A DNA stretch of 49,791 nt, taken from NCBI GenBank assembly GCA_964389365.1, contig CAYMDO010000015.1, positions 1 to 49,791 on the forward strand, in the 5' to 3' direction. Position numbers and translations under genes: made by a program. Source of the stretch: UBA993 sp964389365. Lineage in GTDB: Bacteria > Bacillota > Dethiobacteria > DTU022. Of the stretch, positions 16,958-26,129 are shown piece by piece. The notes below the pieces were generated by a model, which was given only the letters and a program-made list of their open reading frames with translations, had not been told where the DNA came from and made no database searches. Numbering within the stretch: position 1 is the first letter of the stretch; the number at the start of each line of letters is the position of its first letter.

Positions 16958-17623
16958 ATGAGCGGTTTAGTAACCAGGGATAAGCGGATACTGCTGGTGG
17001 CCAACTGCCTGGCGGAGCACGGCGACAGCCGCTTCAGAAGGCTTTACGAGTTTATCGAGCTTGCCGGGGTTGATTTTGCCCGGCGGTTTCTTGGTGCCCA
17101 TTACCGGGAGGTAAACTCACTAAGGGATAATGAGGCGACCTGGCCTGCTTTTTTGCAATGGCTGGCAACAACTGGAGGCAGGCAGGAAATCGAAGCGGTT
17201 GATCTCTTCTTCCAACTGCACGGGGTACAGGGGCGGGTCCGTTTTTTTGACCGCTGGGTGTCTGCGGCGGAAATGGGCAGTAAGATCAAAAAAGCCGTAG
17301 CGCCGGGGCGCCTGCGCCTGGTTTATAATCTTTGCTGCTACGGAGATTCGCACTCGGCGGCTTTTCTCAATGCCGGGTTTGATACGGCGATAGGAGCGCT
17401 TAAAGTTAATACCAGCGCTGCAGTGGAGTACCCGCTTTTTTGCCGCCTCTGGCCCGGTAGGGGCAGCTCTCCCGAAACTTCACCGGCGATTGGCGAAGTC
17501 TTGCGCCGGGCAGATCGCCCGCTGCCCCGCCTCGTTCAGGACCTTGTTGCCCGCCGCTATTTTGGCGATACTGACAGCAAAAAAACTCTCAAAGGCAAAA
17601 ACACCCTCACTATCTTTACTTAA
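16958..17623 (+). CDS. Small caspase-fold-like (clan CD) protein, putative
   Basis: A 221-residue protein with no signal peptide. Reading it as a caspase-like fold explains its pattern: a first strand ILLVANCLAEHG; then VDLFFQLHGV with His88-Gly89 where clan CD peptidases have the catalytic histidine; a linker VSAAEMGSKIKK; then LRLVYNLCCYGDSHSAAF with Cys126/Cys127 where the catalytic cysteine sits; then AGFDTAIGAL, like the strand after the cysteine in CHAT and gingipain-type proteins. No known family name came to mind. It is the last gene of the GRE operon, 18 bases after the flavin barrel gene. Whether it is an active protease is inference. Confidence 0.55.
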   Translation: MSGLVTRDKRILLVANCLAEHGDSRFRRLYEFIELAGVDFARRFLGAHYREVNSLRDNEATWPAFLQWLATTGGRQEIEAVDLFFQLHGVQGRVRFFDRWVSAAEMGSKIKKAVAPGRLRLVYNLCCYGDSHSAAFLNAGFDTAIGALKVNTSAAVEYPLFCRLWPGRGSSPETSPAIGEVLRRADRPLPRLVQDLVARRYFGDTDSKKTLKGKNTLTIFT

Positions 17624-17674
17624 GATACACTGTGTATCAAGGTATCAAGTTATTGTTTTTGGGCCTGCAGCGAT

Positions 17675-18751
17675 CTAAACATTAAAGCGGAAGTTGATGA
17701 TGTCCCCGTCGCGAACCGGGTAATCTTTGCCTTCAAGTCGGAAGTGGCCCGCTTCGCGCACCCTGGCGGCGTTACCTAACTCGTAGAGGCGGTCGTAATG
17801 AAAGAGTTCAGCGCGGATAAAGCCGCGCTCGATGTCGGTGTGAATTTTGCCGGCCGCCCGCCGTGCAGTTGAACCCTGCTGCACCGTCCAGGCCCTGACT
17901 TCGTCTTCCCCTACAGTAAAGAAAGAGATCAGGTTCAGCTGCCGGTAAGCGGCCCGGGCCAACCTCTGCAGGCCTGATTCGGCCAGGTTCAGGTCTTCCA
18001 TAAAGGCAGTCCGCTCTTCAGGATCGAGCGTGCTGATTTCAGCTTCAATGCGGGCGCTGACCTCTACCGCGATCAGGCTTTTTTCAGCCACATAAGCGGC
18101 GATCCGGTCGCGGTCGGGGTAGTTTTTGCGGCGCAGCTGTTCTTCGTCCAAATTGATGACGATAAAGATCGGCTTTTCGGTCAGAAAAACCTGCCCTTTG
18201 AAAAGGTCTTTTTCACTTGCGGTCAGGTCAACTGAGCTGACCGGTTTCTCCTCTTCCAGGGCGCTGAGCAGTTTTTTGTAAACCGGAACCTGCTCGGCGC
18301 ATTCCCGTTTGTTTTTTGTGCTGCTTTCCATGCGTGCAATTCGTTTTCCCAAAAAATCTATATCGGCAAGCAGCAGCTCGGTGCCGTAGCTTTCCAGGGC
18401 CCGGTAAGGATTAAGCTCCGTTGAGCCGGTGCCGTCATCCTTAACCGTAAAGACTTTTAATACATGCACCAGTGCATCGGCGCTGCGTGCTTCTTCCAGC
18501 AACCTGGCCGCCCTCGCTTTGCTGTCACCCATCCTGGCACCCGGGATATCCTTGATATCGATCCGGGCATAGGTCACCTTGTTTGGGTTATAGAGGGTGG
18601 CAAGGTAATCGATGCGTTGGTCGGGCACTGCAGAGCTGCCAAAATAGATTTCGTCTGCCCCGCTAAGCCCCACCGGGTGTTCGCTGCCTGTAAGCAGGTT
18701 AAATAGTGTTGTTTTTCCGGATCCGGGCATACCGACCAGGCCAATTTGCAT
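17675..18751 (-). CDS. ychF: YchF/OLA1-family ATPase/GTPase
   Basis: Obg-like P-loop protein that binds ribosomes and hydrolyses ATP or GTP. The Walker A is GMPGSGKTTLF (about residues 6-16), the G3-like element is DIPGAR, and the nucleotide-specificity motif is degenerate (NLDE), as expected for YchF, which prefers ATP. The C-terminus is a TGS domain ending in YPVRDGDIINFRFNV. The frame is open to 18790, but ATG 18751 has GGAG nine bases upstream. Slightly divergent from the classic YchF (no NxxE-type exact match), it could be a paralogue of the universal gene. Ends with TAG; convergent with the GRE operon. Confidence 0.85.
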   Translation of the reverse strand: MQIGLVGMPGSGKTTLFNLLTGSEHPVGLSGADEIYFGSSAVPDQRIDYLATLYNPNKVTYARIDIKDIPGARMGDSKARAARLLEEARSADALVHVLKVFTVKDDGTGSTELNPYRALESYGTELLLADIDFLGKRIARMESSTKNKRECAEQVPVYKKLLSALEEEKPVSSVDLTASEKDLFKGQVFLTEKPIFIVINLDEEQLRRKNYPDRDRIAAYVAEKSLIAVEVSARIEAEISTLDPEERTAFMEDLNLAESGLQRLARAAYRQLNLISFFTVGEDEVRAWTVQQGSTARRAAGKIHTDIERGFIRAELFHYDRLYELGNAARVREAGHFRLEGKDYPVRDGDIINFRFNV

Positions 18752-19081
18752 CTTGATCATCTCCAAAATTAATTCGACCAACCCGGACATTGTAGCATAT
18801 CGGAAAGATCCTGATAAGTCCCAGCAATATTAGCGGGAATCGCAACCGCAAGGCTGGCTGATGGCTTTCTTGCTTGTTGAAAGCTGTTTTGGCTGATTCA
18901 TCATATTTTCAGCGGTAAGTAAAAGAGGCAGTGTCCGGGGTTGGGTGATAACCCGGCGGCAGCAAAGGTAAAGGCAAAGGCAGAGGTGAGGGCGAGTGCA
19001 CGGACGGGGGCTAAACTTTCGAAAAGCCGCCATAACCGTTATAATGACTAAGGAATAGTTTTGCGGAGAGGAAGTGTCGGT

Positions 19082-21106
19082 ATGGTTTTCAACCATGAAA
19101 TAGGAACTGCGATGGCTGTGAAACTGGAAAAGGATTATTATAAACTGCTACCCTTTGAGGCAGGGATTCGTCGCGCCCCGCCCCGGAGTTTTACATTATC
19201 CCGCAGCCAGGCTGCCATTGCCCTGAAAAATGCCCTTCGTTATGTGCCGGAAGAGCTGCATATTAAATTGGCCCCGGAATTCATGGAAGAGCTCATTACC
19301 AGGGGCCGGATTTACGGTTACCGGTATCGCCCGCCTGGAAACATGAAGGCAAAACCAATTGACAGTTACCCGGGGAACTGCCTGGAAGGCAAAGCGTTCC
19401 AGGTGATGATTGATAATAACCTTGATTTTGACGTTGCTCTTTATCCATATGAGCTGGTGACGTACGGTGAAACAGGGCGGGTTTGCCAGAACTGGATGCA
19501 GTACCGGCTAATTAAAAAATACTTATCGGAAATGACCGATCACCAGACCCTAGTGGTTGAGTCGGGCCACCCGTTGGGGCTCTTCCGCTCCAGGCCCGAT
19601 GCTCCCCGGGTAATAATCACCAATGCTTTGATGGTGGGCCTCTATGACAATCCTGCTGACTGGAACGTGGCCGAGCAGATGGGAGTAGCCAATTACGGAC
19701 AGATGACTGCCGGTGGCTGGATGTATATCGGGCCTCAGGGTATTGTGCACGGTACTTTCAACACCATATTAAATGCCGGGCGCAGCAAACTGGGTATAGC
19801 CAGTGACGGGGATTTAAAAGGGGTGCTTTTTGTTTCTTCAGGCCTGGGCGGGATGAGCGGGGCCCAGCCAAAAGCGGTGGAAATCGCTGGCGGCGTGGGG
19901 TTGATAGCTGAGGTGGATTATTCTCGGATAAAAACCAGGCACGACCAGGGTTGGGTCGGTGCGGTTACAGCCGACCGGGCAGAGGCTTTTCACCTGGCTG
20001 TTGAAGCACAGCAGGCCGGCAGAGCGCTTTCCATTGCTTTTCACGGCAATATCGTCGATCTGTTGGAGTATGCGGTGGAAAACAAGATCAAAATCGACCT
20101 GCTTTCAGACCAGACTTCCTGCCATGCACAGTATGACGGGGGCTACTGCCCGCAGGGCTTAAGTTTTGATGAGCGGACAACGCTGCTGGCCGAAGACCGT
20201 AGTGAATTCTGCCGCCGGGTCGATCAATCACTTTTCTATCACTTTGAGGCAGTGAAAAGGCTGGCACAGCAGGGCACTTACTTTTTCGACTACGGCAACT
20301 CTTTCCTGAAAGCTGTTTTTGACGCCGGGGTGAAAGATGTTTCGCGAAACGGTATCGATGATAAAGAAGGTTTTATTTTTCCTTCTTATGTGGAGGATAT
20401 CATGGGCCCGCTGCTCTTTGATTATGGTTACGGCCCTTTTCGCTGGGTATGCCTGAGCGGTGATCCTATGGATTTGCGTAAAACAGATCAGGCTGCAATG
20501 AGCTGTATTGATCCGGCGCGACGCGGCCAGGATCGCGATAATTACGTTTGGATCAGGGATGCGGAAAAAAACCGCCTTGTAGTGGGCACCCAGGCCCGGA
20601 TTCTTTACCAGGATGCGGCGGGGCGCACAGCGATAGCGCTTAAGTTTAACGAAATGGTCCGCAATAAAGAAGTCGGCCCGATAATGCTAGGCCGCGATCA
20701 CCACGATGTAAGCGGGACCGACTCACCTTTCCGCGAAACAGCCAACATCAAGGACGGCAGCAATGTGATGGCCGAGATGGCGGTGCAGTGTTTTGCCGGC
20801 AATGCAGCCCGCGGCATGAGTCTGGTGGCGCTGCACAACGGTGGCGGCGTTGGCATTGGTAAAGCTGTTAACGGCGGTTTCGGGATGGTGCTAGACGGCA
20901 GTTTGCGGGTTGATCAAATATTATCCACTGCTATGCCATGGGATGTTATGGGCGGCGTGGCCCGCCGGGCCTGGGCCCGAAATGAAAACTCGATTAGAAC
21001 CAGCATCGAATATAACAAAGTGAACTGCGGAACCGATCAGATAACCCTGCCTTACCTGGCAGACGAAGGGCTGGTGCAGGATCTGGTTAATAAAGCTTTT
21101 CGTTGA
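19082..21106 (+). CDS. hutU: Urocanate hydratase
   Basis: Second step of histidine degradation: converts urocanate to 4-imidazolone-5-propionate with tightly bound NAD. Recognisable segments are NCLEGKAFQVMIDN, QMTAGGWMYIGPQGIVHGT, GLGGMSGAQPKA (dinucleotide region) and ALHNGGGVGIGK. At 674 residues it is the long form (as in animals and some anaerobes) rather than the about 550-residue Bacillus form. ATG 19082 follows GAGAGGAAG. A TATAAT at 19040-19045 is a plausible -10. It is followed by hutI 14 bases later. hutH and hutP lie more than 20 kb away in this window. Confidence 0.95.
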   Translation: MVFNHEIGTAMAVKLEKDYYKLLPFEAGIRRAPPRSFTLSRSQAAIALKNALRYVPEELHIKLAPEFMEELITRGRIYGYRYRPPGNMKAKPIDSYPGNCLEGKAFQVMIDNNLDFDVALYPYELVTYGETGRVCQNWMQYRLIKKYLSEMTDHQTLVVESGHPLGLFRSRPDAPRVIITNALMVGLYDNPADWNVAEQMGVANYGQMTAGGWMYIGPQGIVHGTFNTILNAGRSKLGIASDGDLKGVLFVSSGLGGMSGAQPKAVEIAGGVGLIAEVDYSRIKTRHDQGWVGAVTADRAEAFHLAVEAQQAGRALSIAFHGNIVDLLEYAVENKIKIDLLSDQTSCHAQYDGGYCPQGLSFDERTTLLAEDRSEFCRRVDQSLFYHFEAVKRLAQQGTYFFDYGNSFLKAVFDAGVKDVSRNGIDDKEGFIFPSYVEDIMGPLLFDYGYGPFRWVCLSGDPMDLRKTDQAAMSCIDPARRGQDRDNYVWIRDAEKNRLVVGTQARILYQDAAGRTAIALKFNEMVRNKEVGPIMLGRDHHDVSGTDSPFRETANIKDGSNVMAEMAVQCFAGNAARGMSLVALHNGGGVGIGKAVNGGFGMVLDGSLRVDQILSTAMPWDVMGGVARRAWARNENSIRTSIEYNKVNCGTDQITLPYLADEGLVQDLVNKAFR

Positions 21107-21120
21107 GGAGCGATACTATT

Positions 21121-22401
21121 ATGACAGTCAGCCTGTTAATTAAAAATGCAGGCCAGGTGGTGACTTCAAAGGGTGCTTCGGCCAAACCGCTGACAGGCGG
21201 AGCGCTGGACCGCATTGAAGTGACAGAAGACGGTGCGGTTGCTATCAGCGGCAACCAGATTATTGCGGTTGGGCCGACTGCGGAAATTACCAGGCAGATT
21301 AAAACCGATCGGCAGACTCAAGTAATCGATGCTTCCGGAAAAATAGTGCTGCCAGGCCTGGTAGACCCACATACCCACGTTGTTTTCGGCGGGTCGCGCG
21401 AGCACGAGCTGACTTTAAAATTACAGGGGATACCCTATCTGGAGATTTTGGCACGGGGCGGCGGAATTTTAAGCAGCGTAGAGGCAACCCGAGCTGCTTC
21501 CGAAGATCAGCTTGTCGAGAGGGGGATTAAGCACTGCCGCCAAATGCTGGCCCAGGGAACAACAACCGCAGAAGCAAAAAGCGGCTATGGCCTGTCGACT
21601 GAAGCGGAACTGAAAATCCTGCGGGCAGTGCGCCGGGTATCCGCCGCTCAGCCGGTTGACCTTGTACCGACCTTCCTCGGCGCCCATGCAGTGCCGAAAG
21701 AATATAAGGGAGAATCAGATCGCTACCTGGATCTGGTGATTGATGAGATGCTTCCACGGGTGGCGGAGCAGAAGCTGGCCCGTTACTGCGATATTTTCTG
21801 TGAAGAAGGAGTTTTTTCTATTAAGCAGTCACGGCGCTTCTTAAATGCGGCACGCTCAGCGGGCCTGGAGCTGAAGCTGCATGCTGATGAAATAGTGCCA
21901 TTGGGTGGGGCGGAACTGGCTGCCGAGCTGGGCGCTGTTTCTGCCGATCATCTGCTGGTGATTTCCGATCAGGGCATCGAAAAAATGGCGGCCGCAGGCG
22001 TTATTGCGGTGCTGTTGCCAGGCACCACCTTCTACTTACGGGAAGAGCATTATGCACCGGCGCGTAAAATGATTGACGCCGGGGTTCCGGTAGCGCTAGC
22101 CACTGATTTTAACCCCGGCAGCTCGCCGAATAACAACCTGCAGCTGGTGATCAATATTGCATGCCTCTACCTGAGGATGACCCCGGCTGAGGCGCTCAAC
22201 GCGATAACGATCAACGCAGCGCATGCCCTGGGGCGCGCTGCCGCGGTTGGCAGCCTGGAAGTAAGCAAAAATGCCGACCTGGTGATTTTTGACGCGCCCA
22301 ACTATGATTACCTGGCTTACCGTTACGGCACCAACCTGGTAGAAACGGTTATAAAAAATGGAATTGTAGTTGTTGGGGGCGGAGCAGTTGGCTGTGCGTA
22401 A
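21121..22401 (+). CDS. hutI: Imidazolonepropionase
   Basis: Third step of histidine degradation: hydrolyses imidazolonepropionate to N-formimino-L-glutamate. Amidohydrolase barrel with metal ligands in DPHTHVVFGG (about 81-90), the LHADEI histidine, SADHLL and ATDFNPGSSP. The frame opens earlier at TTG 21103, but ATG 21121 has GAGGAG at correct spacing. It shares a transcript with hutU and overlaps the CPBP protease gene by 8 bases. No formiminoglutamate-processing gene follows. Confidence 0.96.
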   Translation: MTVSLLIKNAGQVVTSKGASAKPLTGGALDRIEVTEDGAVAISGNQIIAVGPTAEITRQIKTDRQTQVIDASGKIVLPGLVDPHTHVVFGGSREHELTLKLQGIPYLEILARGGGILSSVEATRAASEDQLVERGIKHCRQMLAQGTTTAEAKSGYGLSTEAELKILRAVRRVSAAQPVDLVPTFLGAHAVPKEYKGESDRYLDLVIDEMLPRVAEQKLARYCDIFCEEGVFSIKQSRRFLNAARSAGLELKLHADEIVPLGGAELAAELGAVSADHLLVISDQGIEKMAAAGVIAVLLPGTTFYLREEHYAPARKMIDAGVPVALATDFNPGSSPNNNLQLVINIACLYLRMTPAEALNAITINAAHALGRAAAVGSLEVSKNADLVIFDAPNYDYLAYRYGTNLVETVIKNGIVVVGGGAVGCA

Positions 22402-23371
22402 GCCGAAACATGGCCGTTTCCCTGCCGGCCCCCTGCCGCCGTATGATTCCGGATACAGCAAACACGATATCAAATCGGTGCTGCTGCTTTACCTGCTCGT
22501 CTTTGCCGCCCTCCTGCTGTTTGGCTCTTCTTTGCAGGCGCTGCACTTTGAGTACGGGATAATCGCCACCCAGGTTTTTATTATCCTGCTGCCTGCAACA
22601 TTGTACTGGCGGCGCTTTCCCATAGATCACATTGCTGTTGCCCGCCTGGGGCCGCTGCCGCTGAGGTTTGTGCCGGCAATAATTATCCTGGCCGCTTCAA
22701 TGTGGCTGGTTAATGTTTTTGTAGCAGCAGGCCTGGTGGGAGGGTTGATGGAACTTGGTTATCAGCCACTGGTAATGATCGAACCGCCTGCTACCTGGCA
22801 GCAGTACCTCGGCTACGTGGTAGTGTTATCTGTTTTTGCCGGGATTTGCGAGGAGATTCTCTTTCGGGGCACGATTATGCCGGCCCTTGAACACTACGGA
22901 CCGATACCTGCAATCGTTTTCAGTTCCCTGCTGTTCGCTCTGCTCCATGGTTCCCTGCTTAGCTTGCTCAGCACCTTCAGCCTGGGTGTGGTTATGGCGG
23001 TAATCGTGATCAAAACCGGTTCGCTCTGGAGTGGGATATTCTACCATATGTTGAACAACTTTTTTGCTGCCACCTATCTCTACTGGGCCGGTAAGGTTGA
23101 CATAACCCCCGTATATTTTGAACTTGAAGCCTACATTACGCTTCTTCCCTTTCTGCTGGCGGGTTTACTGGGGGTAACAACCGGCCTCAGGATGCTGCAT
23201 AAAAACAGCGATCAGCCGCCGCTGCTGAAAGACAGGAAAGGATGGTTACCGGCAGGTTGGCCGAGTTGGCCGTTTTATTTCAGCTTTGTGCTGTTTCTGT
23301 TAATTGCTGTACTGGAAATAGCCATCGGTTTCAGCTGGTTTGATTTACCCTCTGTCATGTTTAACTATTGA
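22394..23371 (+). CDS. CPBP-family intramembrane metalloprotease
   Basis: Multi-pass membrane protein with the CPBP (CAAX protease/bacteriocin-processing) signature: EEILFRGTI (paired glutamates and Arg), FSSLLFALLHGS (second-motif His) and FYHMLNNFF (third-motif His and Asn). Seven or eight hydrophobic segments are visible. Substrates are unknown; family members process prenylated proteins or bacteriocins or confer self-immunity. GTG 22394 has GGAG upstream and overlaps hutI by 8 bases, so it is co-transcribed although no link to histidine is known. Ends with TGA. Confidence 0.85.
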   Translation: MRKPKHGRFPAGPLPPYDSGYSKHDIKSVLLLYLLVFAALLLFGSSLQALHFEYGIIATQVFIILLPATLYWRRFPIDHIAVARLGPLPLRFVPAIIILAASMWLVNVFVAAGLVGGLMELGYQPLVMIEPPATWQQYLGYVVVLSVFAGICEEILFRGTIMPALEHYGPIPAIVFSSLLFALLHGSLLSLLSTFSLGVVMAVIVIKTGSLWSGIFYHMLNNFFAATYLYWAGKVDITPVYFELEAYITLLPFLLAGLLGVTTGLRMLHKNSDQPPLLKDRKGWLPAGWPSWPFYFSFVLFLLIAVLEIAIGFSWFDLPSVMFNY

Positions 23372-23447
23372 CAGTCAGAAGGGAAATAGGATTAAACAGA
23401 AGGAATATATAATTATTATATTTATTAACTTTGTACATTAAATCTAG

Positions 23448-23479
23448 TTGCAATTAAATACTAGCTTTGCTAATATTAT
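23448..23479 (+). promoter_or_regulatory. Promoter candidate for the DUF134 gene
   Basis: TTGCAA (23448-23453) and TAATAT (23471-23476) are separated by 17 bases within a very AT-rich stretch, 47 bases before the DUF134 start codon. This is a good match to a housekeeping promoter, seen by eye only. Confidence 0.45.
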
Positions 23480-23522
23480 AACCGTAAGGCATATAAATCT
23501 ATCTGACACGAGGTGCATAAAA

Positions 23523-23819
23523 ATGCCGAGACCACAAAAACCACGAATAGTAAGTAAAATGCCGCAGCATGCTTATTTCAAGCCGCAAGGCATACCGAAA
23601 GGACAACTTAAAGATGTGATTTTGACGATTGATGAATATGAAGCAATGCGGCTGAAAGATATTGAAAAGCTTGAACAGCACGATTGTGCTGCCCGCATGG
23701 GTGTTGCCCAGAGTACCCTGCAGAGGATCCTGGTTTCCGCTCGCGAAAAGGTTACTACTGCGATTTATGAAGGTAAAGCTTTGCGGATCGAGGGCGGTGT
23801 CTACAAGCTAAAGCCTTAA
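23523..23819 (+). CDS. DUF134 (UPF0251) family helix-turn-helix protein
   Basis: A 98-residue protein starting MPRPQKPRIV, with TIDEYEAMRLKDIEKLEQ and a sigma-factor-like helix-turn-helix ARMGVAQSTLQRILVSAREK, the standard layout of the DUF134/UPF0251 family. Members are presumed DNA-binding regulators, often near iron-sulfur or dinitrogenase-type protein genes; that partner is not seen here. ATG 23523 follows GAGGTG. The gene stands alone and is followed by a hairpin. Confidence 0.88.
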   Translation: MPRPQKPRIVSKMPQHAYFKPQGIPKGQLKDVILTIDEYEAMRLKDIEKLEQHDCAARMGVAQSTLQRILVSAREKVTTAIYEGKALRIEGGVYKLKP

Positions 23820-23908
23820 ATACAAACCGCCGGGAAAAGGCAGGCGGGGTTGCTGCCAAATAGGCCCGGGCAGGCTCACTCCGGGTGAATAAAGTAGAAA
23901 AGTATCAT

Positions 23909-23936
23909 AGCTGCTGTGTCGTATAACACAGCAGCT
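23909..23936. terminator. 11-pair hairpin downstream of the DUF134 gene
   Basis: AGCTGCTGTGT (23909-23919) and its exact complement (23926-23936) form a stem with a 6-base loop, followed by TGTTCATT. The T tract is weak, so it is a probable but not canonical intrinsic terminator, 90 bases after the stop. Confidence 0.55.
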
Positions 23937-24041
23937 TGTTCATTGCGGGCAAATCGAAGGCCGGCGAAAATTTTGTCACTAACGGCGGCAGAATGCAATT
24001 CTAACCCGGGCATTATCGCCTTCAAGCCGGATTTGGCCTAA

Positions 24042-24325
24042 ATAGACGTTTTCAGTGAAGCTATTGCGGATTTCCTTCAAAAACTAGAAAATATCAGGGC
24101 AGAGGGACGGTCGATATCCGTGGTAGAAAACGAAGTTTTCAAGGGCGGTTACCTGGTGAGAAGGTTGTCTGCCCGGCACTATGAGCGGTTGGCGGGATTG
24201 GCAATCGAATTTAAAAGATCTCTATGGATGAATGGTCGGGCAAGTTTAATCTGCCTGTCTACGAAGAACTGCTGGGGCAGTTCTGGATCGCAGCCGGCCA
24301 GTTTATAAAAGTTAACCTGCAGTAA
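24042..24325 (+). pseudogene. Frameshifted gene remnant
   Basis: Two open stretches in different frames read as one coherent polypeptide. The first, 24042 to about 24215, includes FSEAIADFLQKLENIRAEGR and GGYLVRRLSARHYERLAGLA. The second, from about 24215 to a TAA at 24325, includes SMDEWSGKFNLPVYEELLGQ. Neither has a start codon with a ribosome site, and a stop precedes 24042. The composition and helix-like heptads suggest a decayed protein, but I do not recognise the family. The rest of the gap (23820-24041) holds only the hairpin. Confidence 0.35.
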
Positions 24326-24347
24326 ACCCTGTCCGGGCAGGCGCAGG

Positions 24348-24926
24348 TTAAAACATCTTGCGACGCCCGGCATGATAGGCTTTTAAATCCTTCAAATGTT
24401 TGATAAAAATTACCAGGGCGATTGCCGTGCCGCAATAATAGCCGGCAGGAGATCCTATATTCAACCCCAGAAATAAAGGAAGCGAGAGGATCCCTGCCCC
24501 GGCAGCGGCATTGGAATCTTTGATCAAAAATAGCAGGACCATGTAGAACAGCAGCAAATATAGAATTGTCAGCGGAGAGAGCAGGATTAATATACCTGCC
24601 AGGCTGGCCAGCCCTTTACCTCCTTTAAGCCCTAAAAAAATGTTAAAATTATGGCCGATAACGGCCAGCAAGCCTGCCAGAAGGGGCATGATCGAAGCAG
24701 TGCCAAACCTGCCAGCTAAATATACGGCAAGCATGGCCTTTGCCAGGTCAAGGAGCATGGTCAGGATACCCGGTAAAATGCCGACCGTGCGCGCCGTGTT
24801 CATCGCTCCCACATTGCCGCTGCCGGAAGTCCTTATGTCAAGGCCGGCAAATATTTTCCCGCAGAGGAAAGCGGAAGGAAAGGCTCCCAAAAGGTAAGCG
24901 GCGCATGCCAGCACAATGTCGGTCAT
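24348..24926 (-). CDS. plsY: PlsY-like glycerol-3-phosphate acyltransferase
   Basis: Polytopic membrane enzyme that transfers an acyl group from acyl-phosphate to glycerol-3-phosphate, the first step of phospholipid synthesis in most bacteria. The three family motifs are present: LGAFPSAFLCGK, SGSGNVGAMNTAR and GHNFNIFLGLKGGKGLAS. About 192 residues with five hydrophobic segments, the usual size. ATG 24926 follows GGGGTGA; a TTG at 24932 is less likely. Some residues differ from housekeeping PlsY (GLKGGKG for the usual FKGGKG), so it may be a paralogue. Ends with TAA. Confidence 0.85.
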   Translation of the reverse strand: MTDIVLACAAYLLGAFPSAFLCGKIFAGLDIRTSGSGNVGAMNTARTVGILPGILTMLLDLAKAMLAVYLAGRFGTASIMPLLAGLLAVIGHNFNIFLGLKGGKGLASLAGILILLSPLTILYLLLFYMVLLFLIKDSNAAAGAGILSLPLFLGLNIGSPAGYYCGTAIALVIFIKHLKDLKAYHAGRRKMF

Positions 24927-25142
24927 CAACAATCACCCCCATGTAAGTTTAAGACATTATAGCAAACAATAGCCGTTGACGATATCGCTATCAGTGACAG
25001 TTGCCAAAGCAGCTGTTTCCGCCCGGGCGGCTCCGGCAAGCTATTTTGTGTAAATCCGGCAGCTGCTGTCTCCGGTCATGCTGATCAAGCGCTTGCTTCA
25101 AAGTTGTTTTAGTAATAAGCTGTCAATATATGATGGGTTAAC

Positions 25143-26093
25143 ATGTCAGGGGGATCGGTTTTCATTTTGAATAAGATTGTGCCTGATGACAACACGGTCG
25201 GGATCTGGTACGGTATTGCAGCTTACAGCCTCTGGGGGGTTCTCCCGCTTTACTGGAAACAGCTGATCTCAGTTCCGCCGCTGCAAATCCTGGCCCATAG
25301 GATCATCTGGTCTTTTGTTTTTATGATCCTGATTATGGCCTTTTCACGCGGCAGAAAAACCTTGATCGATGTATTGGCCGACAAAAAGAAGTTATTCTAC
25401 ATGTTTCTTTGCGGTTTTGTGATCAGTGTGAACTGGTTCACTTACATTTACGCAGTCAATAACAATCACGTAATAGAAGCCAGTATGGGTTATTTTATCA
25501 ACCCCCTGGTAGTGGTATTGCTCGGGATTACTGTGCTGAAAGAAAAACTTTCACGCTGGCAGCTGGCCGCTTTAATTCTGGCGGCGGTTGGGGTTTTAAT
25601 CATTGCCACCCGGTATGGCCGGGTACCCTGGATTGCTATCTTCCTGGCTGCCACCTTTGCCGCTTACGGTTTGATGAAGAAGCTGGCTAAAGTTGATTCG
25701 GTTACCGGTTTAACATTGGAAACCTTTATTGTGATGCCGATTGCCCTGCTTTATTTGTTAAGCCTGGAAGCCCGGGGTGGCGGGACTATGGGATCAACTG
25801 CTCCGCTGATCAAATTGATACTGGCGGGAGCTGGTATTGTCACCGCCACACCATTAATTCTTTTTGCCCGCGGTGTTGAAAAGACTACTTTTTCGATGAT
25901 GGGTTTCTTACAATATATAGCGCCGACGCTGACCCTGCTTCTCGGAATATTTGCTTTCAAGGAGCAGTTTTCACTGATCCACCTCGTCAGCTTTTGTTTT
26001 ATCTGGGCAGCCCTGCTTATTTTTACCCTGGCCAATGTTGGTATATTGAAAGAGCCGCAACAGCCTCAACAGATTTTATTAGACAAGCAATAA
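25143..26093 (+). CDS. rarD: RarD-type EamA family permease
   Basis: Ten-helix drug/metabolite transporter. The N-terminal YGIAAYSLWGVLPLYWK and the AHRIIWS and NWFTYIYAVNNNHVIEAS segments are characteristic of the RarD branch, and GYFINPLV follows. The transported substrate is unknown; the family name comes from a chloramphenicol-sensitivity phenotype. The start ATG 25143 has a weak ribosome site, and the alternative ATG sites are further into the conserved region. The 3' end contains the -35 of the cobalamin riboswitch promoter. The 216 bases upstream hold nothing I can name. Confidence 0.88.
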   Translation: MSGGSVFILNKIVPDDNTVGIWYGIAAYSLWGVLPLYWKQLISVPPLQILAHRIIWSFVFMILIMAFSRGRKTLIDVLADKKKLFYMFLCGFVISVNWFTYIYAVNNNHVIEASMGYFINPLVVVLLGITVLKEKLSRWQLAALILAAVGVLIIATRYGRVPWIAIFLAATFAAYGLMKKLAKVDSVTGLTLETFIVMPIALLYLLSLEARGGGTMGSTAPLIKLILAGAGIVTATPLILFARGVEKTTFSMMGFLQYIAPTLTLLLGIFAFKEQFSLIHLVSFCFIWAALLIFTLANVGILKEPQQPQQILLDKQ

Positions 26094-26108
26094 AGACAGT
26101 GCTATAAT
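26080..26108 (+). promoter_or_regulatory. Promoter of the cobalamin operon
   Basis: TAGACA (26080-26085, one mismatch to TTGACA) and TATAAT (26103-26108) are 17 bases apart. The promoter starts inside the last codons of rarD and directly precedes the cobalamin riboswitch. Confidence 0.65.
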
Positions 26109-26129
26109 GGGGAAAATAATTAAATAGTT

